Counted from the stretch's first letter, positions 1 through 7,669 are shown. The stretch is DNA of 11,241 nt from Planctomycetota bacterium (GCA_002400895.1 NVRO01000001.1:2241-13481), one strand, 5' to 3'. Translations and numbers: made by a program. The notes: a model not told the origin generated them from the sequence alone.

Positions 1-9
1 AGCTTGTTG

Positions 10-59
10 TTGCAGCCGAAGTAAGGGCGGCTGCAAGAGGGCGGGGGGTTACTCCCCGC
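10..59. other. Two adjacent GC-rich inverted repeats downstream of tRNA-Gly
   Basis: A perfect 9-bp inverted repeat (TTGCAGCCG at 10-18, CGGCTGCAA at 28-36, 9-nt loop) is followed by a 6-bp one (GCGGGG at 41-46, CCCCGC at 54-59). On the minus strand they lie 45-95 bases past the tRNA 3' end, so they could end or process its transcript. Neither has a T-run on either side, so they are not standard intrinsic terminators. A plus-strand frame reaches a TAA at 22-24 and could be the tail of a gene ending here, but only seven codons are visible. Nothing else is recognisable in 1-104. Confidence 0.4.
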
Positions 60-104
60 TAGGGCACTAGCAGCGCTTGGCACCCCTTGTGTCAGCAAAG
101 GACT

Positions 105-180
105 TGGAGCGGCCGAAGAGACTCGAACTCTCGACAACCAGCTTGGGAAGCTGGAGCTCTACCAACTGAGCTACGGCCGC
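105..180 (-). tRNA. tRNA-Gly (anticodon CCC)
   Basis: The minus strand folds into a complete cloverleaf. The 7-bp acceptor stem GCGGCCG/CGGCCGC is perfect. The D arm is GCTC/GAGC with AGTTGGTA in the loop. The anticodon stem is CCAGC/GCTGG around the loop TTCCCAA, giving anticodon CCC, which reads GGG glycine codons. The variable region is 5 nt, and the T arm is GAGAG/CTCTT with loop TTCGAGT. The discriminator base is U, as is usual for bacterial tRNA-Gly, and the CCA end is encoded (105-107). It is transcribed away from the oxidoreductase gene at 245. The 64 bases between them must hold the promoters of both; I see no clear consensus boxes there, only a small CCGC/GCGG hairpin at 207-218. 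Confidence 0.97.
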
Positions 181-244
181 TCGCGGCGGAATAGGATACA
201 AGCATCCCGCTCTTGCGGCAGAGTGATTCAGTTAGGATTGGCGC

Positions 245-1363
245 ATGCTGAACCGCCGCAACTTTGACCTGGTGCTACAAGGCGCGACCGGGTTTACCGG
301 CCGCCTGGCGGCCAAAGAACTTGTCGAGCGCGCGCCCGAAGGTCTTAGTTGGGCAATTGCCGGACGCTCGCAGCAACGAGTGGAGGAGTTGGCAGACCAT
401 CTGCATGTTCCCTTTCTGGTAGCTGACGGGCTGGATCCGATTGCGGTCGACAAACTTGCGGCACAAGCTCGGGTGGTAATTTCCTGTGCCGGTCCATTCA
501 CCCGCTACGGCACCTTGCTGGTCGACGCATGCGTGCGCCATCAAACTCATTACGCCGACCTCACCGGTGAATTGCCATGGATGCAAGGGTTGATTGCCAA
601 ACATCACTCCACTTGTGTGAATAGTGAAACCGCCATCATTCCCGCAGCCGGCTTTGACTCTGTTCCTGCCGATACCGGGGTCTATGCGCTGATTCATGAG
701 CTTGAGCAGTCAACCCCGGTATGGGGGTTTTTCACCATTAAAGGAGGCCTCAACGGTGGCACCCTTCATTCCGGCCTGGCGCTCGCCGAAGACGGGGATC
801 TCGGCAATCACAGCCCTGGTCCATGCTTTCCAGTGCCCTGCCTGAAGCGATGGGCAGCACCATTTTTGATGGCGCCGGTGAACCAACAGGTCGTACGTCG
901 TTCCGCCGCCTTGCTGAGCGCAGAAGACCAGCGCTTCGGTTCAAAGTTTTATTACCAGGAGCATCTGCTGACCGCCAATCGAATCAGGGCGCAAGGCATG
1001 TCGGCAATACTCAGTTTGAGTGGAGTGTTAATGTCATCGTCGGTGGGACGAAAACTATTGCGCTGGTTCGGACCGAAACCGGGACAAGGACCGTCAGAGC
1101 GTAGTATTCGCAATGGTTTTGCCCGCTTGATTCTGGTAGCAGGATCGCTCGACCAACCAATCGCGATGCGCCGCTGGGACTGGAACGGGGACCCCAGCAA
1201 TCTGATTACCGTGCGCAGCCTGGTGCAAACCGGACTAGCCCTTGCCGCCGGAGAATCCCGACGCGGCGGAGTCCTCACTCCCACCAGTGCGCTGGGGGCT
1301 CGGCTACTTGAGCGCTTGCAAGCGATTGACGCTGTCAGCTCGGTTCCGATACCAGGCAACTAG
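245..1363 (+). CDS. Saccharopine dehydrogenase-like / trans-acting enoyl reductase-family oxidoreductase
   Basis: A 372-residue Rossmann-fold NAD(P)-dependent oxidoreductase. The dinucleotide-binding loop GATGFTG lies at residues 13-19, followed by AGRS near 39-42. Family blocks follow in order: AGPFTRYG, HYADLTGE, GFDSVPAD and GGLNGGT, then a C-terminal GGVLTPTSALG segment. This series matches the SCCPDH-like proteins that include the mycobacterial trans-acting enoyl reductase Rv2449c, which acts with polyketide synthases on lipid chains. The substrate here is unknown; many members are annotated by similarity only, and no polyketide or lipid genes are next to it. Length is slightly under the usual roughly 390-420 residues. 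The ATG is supported by AGGA at 234-237, 7 bases upstream. The gene is divergent from the tRNA and its stop is 2 bases from the stop of the convergent ThuA/cytochrome gene. No signal peptide is seen, so it is probably cytoplasmic. Confidence 0.85.
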   Translation: MLNRRNFDLVLQGATGFTGRLAAKELVERAPEGLSWAIAGRSQQRVEELADHLHVPFLVADGLDPIAVDKLAAQARVVISCAGPFTRYGTLLVDACVRHQTHYADLTGELPWMQGLIAKHHSTCVNSETAIIPAAGFDSVPADTGVYALIHELEQSTPVWGFFTIKGGLNGGTLHSGLALAEDGDLGNHSPGPCFPVPCLKRWAAPFLMAPVNQQVVRRSAALLSAEDQRFGSKFYYQEHLLTANRIRAQGMSAILSLSGVLMSSSVGRKLLRWFGPKPGQGPSERSIRNGFARLILVAGSLDQPIAMRRWDWNGDPSNLITVRSLVQTGLALAAGESRRGGVLTPTSALGARLLERLQAIDAVSSVPIPGN

Positions 1364-1365
1364 CT

Positions 1366-4300
1366 TCACTGCTGGCGCAGGAAGGCCACCAAATCGCGTA
1401 TTTGCTGATCGCTCAGAAATGGTCGCAACGCCGGCATTGCAGATGAGGGAGCGGTCCAATCAGCACTGAGCTCGGCATTGGGGTCAAGAATCGACTCCAG
1501 TATTTTCTCGGCAGTCAAGCGTTGGCCAACTCCAGTCAGGTCGGGACCAACTCCCCCGCCACTACCACCAATGGCATGACAGCGATTGCAAGCAACCACC
1601 GGATTGTTCAAAAACACTTCTTTCCCTGCAGTAGCGTCTCCATCCTCAAGCAAGTCGACATTGCTGGTCGCTTCGGCAATGCCAATCCCGGCTCCAGCCA
1701 ACTTTCGTGCAAGCTCGACCAATGCGCTCAAGTCTTGAGCCGGCCCCAGCGAAATAAGTTCGAGGTCATCGTAATAGGCTTCACCGGTGGACTGACCCCA
1801 ACCGCCGTACAGGCAATTTATACTCAGAGTCCGTTCGCCCGAGCCAGTTTCAAAGACGTGTTCGACTCTGGTCCAATCGCTATCTTCCTGGACGCGATTA
1901 GTAACTGCATGACGAGGATGCACATTCAAAAGCGCGCCATGAGTTTCGCCCGGATGAGTAAGTCCAACTGTGCGCACCCAACCGGACAGAAGGTAACGGG
2001 TATTGGGTTCTACTTCGACTTCGGTGAACCATGAAGTGTCGGCTCCTTCACTCGACCTGATCAGGAGGGCCGCGCTACCGTCGCGACCACCATCCTCTAC
2101 CCATAAGTGCTCCGCTCCTCCGGAATAAGTACGTGGACTCCAGGCAAGCGGGGAAGAACTCGCCTCCGGGTCGGCTAGTTCAAAGTCCGGATTGGTGAAA
2201 ATATTTTTCCCCTTGTCTGGCTGCTCAGTGACAATCAATGGTTCCGCCGCTTGCAAGAACGGCAAGGGATGAGCGGCGATTGCTACGGCAAGGGCTTGTG
2301 GCAGCCAGGCATCCTCTTGTTCTTCGAGTACCGCTCGGCCAACAAGCGCGACTCCCAGCGCATCCGATTCCGGCATCCGCGCCGCTGCCAACAAGGCATG
2401 GCGTCGCAAATCTGGTGACTCCGAATCGAGCAAGCCGGAGGCTGCGAGCAATGCTGCGCCAGTCGAGGTCGCTGGCAGAACTTCAAGCGCAACCTTCTGC
2501 ACCATTGGTTCAAAATGGCGCAAAGCATTGACCAAAGATGGTCGCAGGGATGGATTATCCAGCACGGCAAAAGATTTCAAGGTGCGGAGAGCCTCCATCA
2601 ATCCGAGTGGAGAGCCGTTAATAAGCTCCTGAGTCAGTGCGCTTACCGCATCTGCTTGTTGCCCCTCCACCAGTAGTCGGCGTGCGGTGGTTCGCCAAAA
2701 TCGACTGGTGTTGGAAAGCGCCGCCACCAATTGTTTAGTGGTGGCTGCCGACAAGTCGATATCGGTGGCTGCCGAATCGGAGCGGAACACTCGAAAAATC
2801 CGACCGTGCTCGCTATCGCGGAGGGGATTCAAGTGAGCATTGCCGTCGCCATATTCAATCTTGGGCAAGCCGCGCTCCGGGTTGCCCGGCAAGTTGTGCA
2901 AAATGATGAACTGCGAGAAGTCGGCAATCCATACTGCACCATCCGGCCCCACTTCTGCTTGCACCGGACAGAACCAGTCATCGAGCGAAACGCAGAAATT
3001 GAAAGCATCACGAGTGTTCCAACCGGAACCCACCGGATAACTGTCCAGACGGCCGACCAAATGGCCGGTTGGACCACAGATAAATGCGGTGCGCTCATTC
3101 CATCCGGCCGGCATTTGCGGCCCGGAGGCAAAACTGTGTCCGGCTGCCGCGGTGTATTGACCAAAATAGTCGCCTTGGCGCAATTCGGCCAAAGCCGGGT
3201 GGAACAAGGCAGTATTTGACACCAGCTGAGCACCGGGGGCGTCAGGTGCGGTCACCGCCAACAGCGGCTTGGGGATGCCCATGAAAAAGGAAGGGGCGCC
3301 ATTGGCGGTGGAACCGAACACCTCGCCATCGGCGCGCAGACCCAGACCCCAAGTATTGTTGGTGAACTGGGCCATGAACTCCGGTTCCTCTTCATTCTGC
3401 TGCCAGCGCCACAATCCACTTCCAAACGAAGCGCCATCAGCATGCTTGAAGGAGGCATATCCGACCGCACCCCAAATGGAGTTGTCGGGACCCCAACGCA
3501 GGCTGGAAGGACCGGCATGGGTATCCCATCGCCCGAACCCGCTGAACAACACTTCGACTTCATCGCACTTGTCATCGCCATCGGTGTCGGCCAGAAAAAG
3601 CAAATCGGGAGACTGAGTGACAATAACCCCTCCCTTCACTTTCAATATGGACGTTGGCAGGTTCAGGCCATTCTTGAACACCGTTTTCTTGTCGGCGAAA
3701 CCATCTCCGTCGGTGTCCTCCAAAATGCTGATGCGATCATTGCCGACATGGGCGGGGTCAACAGTGTTGGGATAGTCGGGCGACTCCACCACCCAGCAAC
3801 GACCTCCTTCATCCCATGCCATTGCAATTGGATTGACCACCATCGGCTCGCTGGCAAAGACTTGGGCTTCAAATCCCGCCGGGACAATCAAGGCTGCGCG
3901 CGCCTGCTGGGGAGTGGACACAAGCTGCATTTTGGGATGTGGACTACGCTCTTCATAGTTGGGAACCCATTCATGCTCCGCGTAATCGAATTCCGGAACA
4001 TGCCAAGCTTGCCGCCGCGCGGTAGCTTCGGGCCCACTGCACCAATCAAGTGCGCGGATTAACAAGTCGAGAAATCCGGGGTCGGACCAGGTGCGCTGGT
4101 CATGCCCGGAAGCGGTGTAGAAAACTCGTCCTCTTCCTTCCTGCCGCACCCAGGTCCAGGGCTCGTCACCGCGCATGGCCAACACCACTCGCTGGTCGGG
4201 ATGGTGGGTTTGAACATAAGTTTCATCCCAGGAGTTGAAATTTGCCCACCCCTTCATCACCTGGTGTTCGCTCGCTACCACTTGCTGTTGGAATATTTCG

Positions 4301-4713
4301 GCACCATGCGAAACAAAACGAGCTCCCACCATTTCCAACCACTCCGGGGATTCCATGAAACAACCACTAGTGCAATGCAACGCCACCAGGCCGCCACCCG
4401 CGCGGACATAATCACTCAATGCACTCATAAAAGCTGTGGGCACCACCCGGTGTTGCGGCTGATTGGCATACATCATTACGCAGTCGTAATCCCGCAAACG
4501 ATCCCTGGTAATGAAGGCAAGGTCATCTTCCCAATCAATCGCGAAACCGACCCGTAATAACGGCCCGTAAACTTGAGCCAGACGAGCTTCCGGTTGGTGG
4601 TGACCACGGTCACCGATGAACAGAACATTCAGCACTGCATCCGCTACCCGCTGCTGGTCTGTTCCGGCAACCGCCGGAGCGCTCACCAAACTTAGAACAA
4701 GGGCTATAAACAC
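1366..4713 (-). CDS. Secreted ThuA / PVC-type propeller / HEAT / CBM-like / cytochrome c multidomain protein
   Basis: An 1115-residue protein predicted to be exported. A hydrophobic leader ends in APAVA|G near residue 16. Residues about 28-226 are a ThuA-like, class I amidotransferase-fold domain (VLFIGDRGHH, ALHCTSG, SGHDQRTW). Residues about 268-643 match the PVC membrane-bound dehydrogenase / sorbosone dehydrogenase-like propeller, with two acidic DTDGD loops (333-338, 376-381) that resemble calcium sites. About 644-830 is helical and HEAT-like. About 837-991 is a beta-sandwich resembling carbohydrate-binding modules (NPDFE at the start, YYDDLEL at the end). A C-terminal cytochrome c domain has CNRCH (C1042, C1045, H1046) and a likely axial Met1093 in SAMP. 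By family this suggests periplasmic oxidation of a sugar or sugar-like compound with electrons passed to heme; the substrate is unknown. It lies 30 bases after rlmL and may be cotranscribed. The GTG start at 4713 is the only in-frame start upstream of the leader and lacks a good ribosome site; see the separate entry at 4719-4730. Confidence 0.88.
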   Translation of the reverse strand: MFIALVLSLVSAPAVAGTDQQRVADAVLNVLFIGDRGHHQPEARLAQVYGPLLRVGFAIDWEDDLAFITRDRLRDYDCVMMYANQPQHRVVPTAFMSALSDYVRAGGGLVALHCTSGCFMESPEWLEMVGARFVSHGAEIFQQQVVASEHQVMKGWANFNSWDETYVQTHHPDQRVVLAMRGDEPWTWVRQEGRGRVFYTASGHDQRTWSDPGFLDLLIRALDWCSGPEATARRQAWHVPEFDYAEHEWVPNYEERSPHPKMQLVSTPQQARAALIVPAGFEAQVFASEPMVVNPIAMAWDEGGRCWVVESPDYPNTVDPAHVGNDRISILEDTDGDGFADKKTVFKNGLNLPTSILKVKGGVIVTQSPDLLFLADTDGDDKCDEVEVLFSGFGRWDTHAGPSSLRWGPDNSIWGAVGYASFKHADGASFGSGLWRWQQNEEEPEFMAQFTNNTWGLGLRADGEVFGSTANGAPSFFMGIPKPLLAVTAPDAPGAQLVSNTALFHPALAELRQGDYFGQYTAAAGHSFASGPQMPAGWNERTAFICGPTGHLVGRLDSYPVGSGWNTRDAFNFCVSLDDWFCPVQAEVGPDGAVWIADFSQFIILHNLPGNPERGLPKIEYGDGNAHLNPLRDSEHGRIFRVFRSDSAATDIDLSAATTKQLVAALSNTSRFWRTTARRLLVEGQQADAVSALTQELINGSPLGLMEALRTLKSFAVLDNPSLRPSLVNALRHFEPMVQKVALEVLPATSTGAALLAASGLLDSESPDLRRHALLAAARMPESDALGVALVGRAVLEEQEDAWLPQALAVAIAAHPLPFLQAAEPLIVTEQPDKGKNIFTNPDFELADPEASSSPLAWSPRTYSGGAEHLWVEDGGRDGSAALLIRSSEGADTSWFTEVEVEPNTRYLLSGWVRTVGLTHPGETHGALLNVHPRHAVTNRVQEDSDWTRVEHVFETGSGERTLSINCLYGGWGQSTGEAYYDDLELISLGPAQDLSALVELARKLAGAGIGIAEATSNVDLLEDGDATAGKEVFLNNPVVACNRCHAIGGSGGGVGPDLTGVGQRLTAEKILESILDPNAELSADWTAPSSAMPALRPFLSDQQIRDLVAFLRQQ

Positions 4714-4718
4714 CTGAG

Positions 4719-4730
4719 CATTCTAGCCTC
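4719..4730 (-). promoter_or_regulatory. Shine-Dalgarno plus out-of-frame ATG upstream of the ThuA gene start
   Basis: On the minus strand GAGG (4730-4727) is followed after 5 bases by ATG (4721-4719), an ideal start arrangement. This ATG is not in frame with the ThuA protein and reaches a stop after five codons. The in-frame GTG (4713-4711) is 13 bases from GAGG and has an in-frame TAG just upstream. Adding one G to the GG at 4714-4713 would join the ATG to the leader as MLRVFIALVLS..., giving the positive charge that the present leader lacks. The signal therefore either drives a five-codon leader peptide or marks a lost base. Confidence 0.45.
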
Positions 4731-4740
4731 GGTCAATCGA

Positions 4741-4752
4741 TCTCTATAGAGA
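4741..4752. repeat. 12-bp perfect palindrome at the rlmL stop
   Basis: TCTCTATAGAGA is its own reverse complement and includes the TAG stop of the methyltransferase gene (4746-4744). It lies in the short gap before the ThuA gene. As a hairpin it would have almost no loop, so a protein site or chance are both possible. No function can be assigned. Confidence 0.3.
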
Positions 4753-5874
4753 ACCCACTAAAAGTCGGCAGGGAATGGAGCCGTTTTGCAGCGGCAGACT
4801 GTCCCATTTGTCAAATCCGAGCAAATGTGCAAACTGTCGTGTGCCAACCAGCATCGCGTAGTTGTAACCGGAGCAACTGGTGCGCAGAGTGGTGCCAAAT
4901 TCATGATGAAGTTGGTCGAGCTCCTCCGGACAACCGACACGAACTCCATATGGAAGATTGGTCGCAATGGTCGCACCCCAACCACGCTTCCAGGGAAAGG
5001 CGCAAGCATCCCCGGCAACGAATTCGCAGTTGTCACGGAATCCCACGCTGGAAACATTTTGCATTGCTCCTGAAATATGGTCCTGATCCAAATCTCGCCC
5101 AAGCAACTTGAGCTTGGGGGGCATTGCCGCACGCTGCTTAGCCTGACTCCGTATTTCACTCCAGGCGCAATCGTCGTGCCCCGGCCATTTTTCAAAGCCG
5201 AAACTCCGAAACAATCCTGGAGCGGTATCCGAGGCAATCAAGGCTCCTTCAATCAAAATGGTTCCCGAGCCACAGAAAGGGTCAATCAGGGGAGCTTTAC
5301 GATCCCACTTGGAATTGAGCACCATCGCAGCCGCAATCGTTTCGGCCACCGGCGCGTACCCCTGATATTTACGCCAACCACGTTTGTGCAGCGAATCGCC
5401 GGAGGTGTCAACTGAAATGGTGCACCTGTCCCGCCATAGGTGGACATGGATGCGCAAGTCGGCATCTTCCTTTGCCACCGATGGACGCAGGCCACTGGCG
5501 GAGCGCAGGGAATCAACTACGGCATCCTTGGTCCGCTGAGCCAGGAACTGGGAATGGTCAAGCGCTGATTCCTTGCACTGTGCATCCACAAAAAAGCTGC
5601 CGTCAGAGCGTAAATACCTGGACCAATCAATTGATTTTGCCACTCGATAAAGGGTGTCGTCGTCAGGACAAGAAAAGCGCTCCAAGCGACGAAGCACTCG
5701 AATGGCGGTACGCAACTCCAAATTAGCGCGCCAGGCGTCAGCCATGTCCCCGACAAAACGCACCCCTCCCACCTGCTGTTCCAGCCTTGAAAGGTGCAGA
5801 GCCTTTGCCTCGCGGAAAAGAGTAGGCTCCAGACCGGGAGAACAAGTGACGAAATGCTCGGTTGATTGCCTCAT
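4744..5874 (-). CDS. rlmL: THUMP-domain 23S rRNA (guanine-N2) methyltransferase, RlmL-like
   Basis: A 376-residue protein with an N-terminal THUMP-type RNA-binding region (about 5-160; blocks GGVRFVGD, RANLELRTAIRVL, SGDSLHKRGWR) and a C-terminal Rossmann methyltransferase domain. The SAM motif DPFCGSGT lies at 198-205, and the catalytic motif IV reads NLPYGVR at 306-312. The block order matches RlmL (B. subtilis YpsC and the N-terminal half of E. coli RlmKL), which makes m2G2445 in domain V of 23S rRNA. It has only the RlmL half; no RlmK-like half is attached. Motif IV in this family is normally NPPY, so the Leu is unusual, though NLPY is the standard form in RsmA/KsgA methyltransferases. 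The ATG is preceded by GGAG at 5887-5884, 9 bases upstream. It is divergent from deaD and probably heads an operon with the ThuA/cytochrome gene 30 bases downstream. Confidence 0.9.
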   Translation of the reverse strand: MRQSTEHFVTCSPGLEPTLFREAKALHLSRLEQQVGGVRFVGDMADAWRANLELRTAIRVLRRLERFSCPDDDTLYRVAKSIDWSRYLRSDGSFFVDAQCKESALDHSQFLAQRTKDAVVDSLRSASGLRPSVAKEDADLRIHVHLWRDRCTISVDTSGDSLHKRGWRKYQGYAPVAETIAAAMVLNSKWDRKAPLIDPFCGSGTILIEGALIASDTAPGLFRSFGFEKWPGHDDCAWSEIRSQAKQRAAMPPKLKLLGRDLDQDHISGAMQNVSSVGFRDNCEFVAGDACAFPWKRGWGATIATNLPYGVRVGCPEELDQLHHEFGTTLRTSCSGYNYAMLVGTRQFAHLLGFDKWDSLPLQNGSIPCRLLVGSL

Positions 5875-5947
5875 GTATGTTCGCTCCGCGCGGGTATTTT
5901 ATGTATTCACTGCGGCCACTACCCTACGACCTGCAGTCCACAGCAAA
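5875..5947. promoter_or_regulatory. Divergent rlmL/deaD intergenic promoter region
   Basis: These 73 bases separate two genes transcribed away from each other, so they should hold both promoters unless these extend into the genes. The AT-rich core at 5895-5907 contains TAAAAT on the minus strand (5901-5896), close to a -10 box for rlmL, and TATGTA on the plus strand (5900-5905), a possible -10 for deaD. Neither has a recognisable -35 at the right distance. No Shine-Dalgarno is visible before the deaD ATG. Confidence 0.45.
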
Positions 5948-7669
5948 ATGACAGACATCAGTTTCGAAGATCTCGGCCTGCCGAACAAAATGGTGGAGTC
6001 CGTTTCGAGCTTTGGCTACGAAACACCGACCCCCATTCAGGCCACGGCTATCCCGCTGCTGCTCGAAGGACGCGACATTATCGGCCAGGCCCAGACCGGA
6101 ACCGGGAAAACTGCCGCTTTCGCCCTACCGCTACTGGCACGCATCAATCCAGCTTTGCGTTCCCCGCAAGTGCTGGTGTTGGCGCCAACTCGCGAACTCG
6201 CTATTCAGGTGGCCGAATCATTCCAGAAATACGCCCGCTCAATTCCGGACTTCCACGTCCTGCCTATTTACGGAGGTCAGGCCTATCAGCACCAGCTACA
6301 ACCCTTGAAGCGTGGGGTCCACGTGGTAGTGGGCACTCCGGGTCGGGTCTGCGACCACCTCCGCCGCAAAACCTTGAAACTGGACCACCTTCAGTGCCTG
6401 GTCCTGGACGAAGCCGATGAGATGCTGCGCATGGGCTTCATTGAAGACGTCAACTGGGTATTGGAACAAGCCCCGGAATCGCGCCAGATTGCCCTGTTCT
6501 CCGCGACCATGCCACCGGAGATCAAAAAGATTGCAAGGCGCTACCTGTCTAACCCGGCTGAGGTGAAGACAAAGGTAACGCAGACTACTGCCGAAACCAT
6601 CAACCAACGCTACCAGATCATTGGTGGACGGCGCAAAATAGATGCGCTTCAACGTATTCTGGAAACAGAAGAAACCGACGCGGTTCTGATTTTTGTGCGC
6701 ACCAGAATTGCCACCAGCATCGTGTCCGAGCAATTGGAAGCGCGCGGATTTGCCGCTTCTGCGCTTAATGGTGAGATTCCCCAGGCCCAGCGTGAACAAA
6801 TTGTGCAGCGTCTCAAGAATGGGAAACTAGACATCCTGGTTGCAACTGATGTAGCTGCCCGTGGGCTCGACGTAAGCCGCATCAGTCACGTCATCAACTT
6901 TGACGCACCCACTGACCCCGAGTCATACGTCCACCGGATTGGCCGTACCGGCCGCGCCGGCTCTACCGGGGAAGCCATTTTGTTCGTGACCCCACGGGAG
7001 AAGCGACTCCTGGACATGCTCGAAAGGGCGACCCGCGCGACCATCAATCCGATGAAGATGCCGTCACTGGACGAGGTCAATGCACAGCGAGTTGATCGTT
7101 TCAAAAACCGGATTACTCAAACCATCGATACCGGGGGACTTGAATTCAACATACGGTTGATTGACAGCTACCTGACCGAGCACCCCGAGGCCGATGCCGG
7201 CCAAGTCGCTGCGGCGCTTGCTTTTATTGCTCAGGGTGAAAAGCCGTTATTAATTGCGAGCAATAACACTTTCGGCGAGGACAACTTTGTCAATAGCAAG
7301 AAGCAAAAACCATTCGAGCAACGCGGGCGCAGAGACCGTGACCGGGGACATGACCGCGACCGGGGACATGACCGCGACCGGGGACATGACCGCGGCCGTA
7401 GCAATCAGAAAATCGTTGGTACCACCGAACAGGGGATGGAACGATTCAAAATAGATGTCGGCTACCGCGATAATGTCAAACCCGGCTCCATTGTGGCAGC
7501 CATCGCCAATGCCTCCGGGCTTCAAGGAAAACACATTGGTCGAATTGAGATTTATCCCGATTTTTCCACGGTAGACCTGCCCGAGGGCATGCCGAAGGAC
7601 ATCTTTGAAGACCTGGCGCGTACCAAGGTTGCCAACCGCCCGCTGAACATAACCAAGGTCGACGACTAA
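5948..7669 (+). CDS. deaD: DEAD-box ATP-dependent RNA helicase DeaD/CsdA
   Basis: A 573-residue helicase with all family motifs: Q motif around GYETPTPIQ (23-31), motif I AQTGTGKT (48-55), Ia PTREL (80-84), Ib TPGR (130-133), II DEAD (154-157), III SAT (185-187), V ATDVAARGLDV (299-309) and VI HRIGRTGRAG (329-338). An Arg/Asp/Gly-rich linker (about 455-485, with three DRDRGH repeats) leads to a C-terminal DbpA-type RNA-binding domain (about 499-570). Order and wording follow E. coli DeaD closely (629 residues there), which acts in 50S ribosome assembly and mRNA decay, mainly in the cold. The frame is open for 98 codons further upstream, but that part is antisense to rlmL; MTDISFEDLGL is the normal family N-terminus, so ATG 5948 is chosen. 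There is no clear Shine-Dalgarno. Its stop touches the fumarase start (TAAATG). Confidence 0.96.
   Translation: MTDISFEDLGLPNKMVESVSSFGYETPTPIQATAIPLLLEGRDIIGQAQTGTGKTAAFALPLLARINPALRSPQVLVLAPTRELAIQVAESFQKYARSIPDFHVLPIYGGQAYQHQLQPLKRGVHVVVGTPGRVCDHLRRKTLKLDHLQCLVLDEADEMLRMGFIEDVNWVLEQAPESRQIALFSATMPPEIKKIARRYLSNPAEVKTKVTQTTAETINQRYQIIGGRRKIDALQRILETEETDAVLIFVRTRIATSIVSEQLEARGFAASALNGEIPQAQREQIVQRLKNGKLDILVATDVAARGLDVSRISHVINFDAPTDPESYVHRIGRTGRAGSTGEAILFVTPREKRLLDMLERATRATINPMKMPSLDEVNAQRVDRFKNRITQTIDTGGLEFNIRLIDSYLTEHPEADAGQVAAALAFIAQGEKPLLIASNNTFGEDNFVNSKKQKPFEQRGRRDRDRGHDRDRGHDRDRGHDRGRSNQKIVGTTEQGMERFKIDVGYRDNVKPGSIVAAIANASGLQGKHIGRIEIYPDFSTVDLPEGMPKDIFEDLARTKVANRPLNITKVDD
7334..7398 (+). 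repeat. 18-bp tandem repeat inside deaD (DRDRGH units)
   Basis: Three 18-bp units (7334-7351, 7352-7369, 7370-7387) are followed by a partial fourth to 7398. Units two and three are identical; unit one differs by one base (T for C at 7339). Each unit is in frame and encodes DRDRGH, residues 463-480, then DRGR. It falls in the flexible linker before the RNA-binding domain. Near-identity at DNA level points to recent duplication by slippage; a change in copy number would keep the frame. Confidence 0.95.

Noticed and set aside
1..24. Possible C-terminus of a plus-strand gene ending at TAA 22-24
   Set aside because: Only seven codons (SLLLQPK) are visible, with nothing recognisable; it cannot be told from chance.
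10..59. Intrinsic terminator for the tRNA-Gly transcript
   Set aside because: The stems are convincing but no T-run follows on either strand.
71..110. Minus-strand frame reading SFADTRGAKRC then stop, next to the tRNA
   Set aside because: Its upstream part runs through the tRNA gene itself and it has no start; not a credible gene or integrase remnant.
105..180. tRNA-Gly 3' end as an attachment site for an integrated element
   Set aside because: No integrase, no second copy of the tRNA 3' end and no foreign-looking genes are in the window.
1522..2034. 170-codon open frame on the plus strand
   Set aside because: It is a shadow of the ThuA/cytochrome gene, whose minus-strand translation has clear domains throughout.
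3442..4062. 206-codon open frame on the plus strand
   Set aside because: It lies opposite the ThuA and propeller domains, has no recognisable motifs, and arises from codon bias on the other strand.
5654..5947. 98-codon in-frame extension upstream of the deaD ATG
   Set aside because: It is antisense to the start of rlmL, shows no family similarity, and the normal DeaD N-terminus begins at the ATG at 5948.
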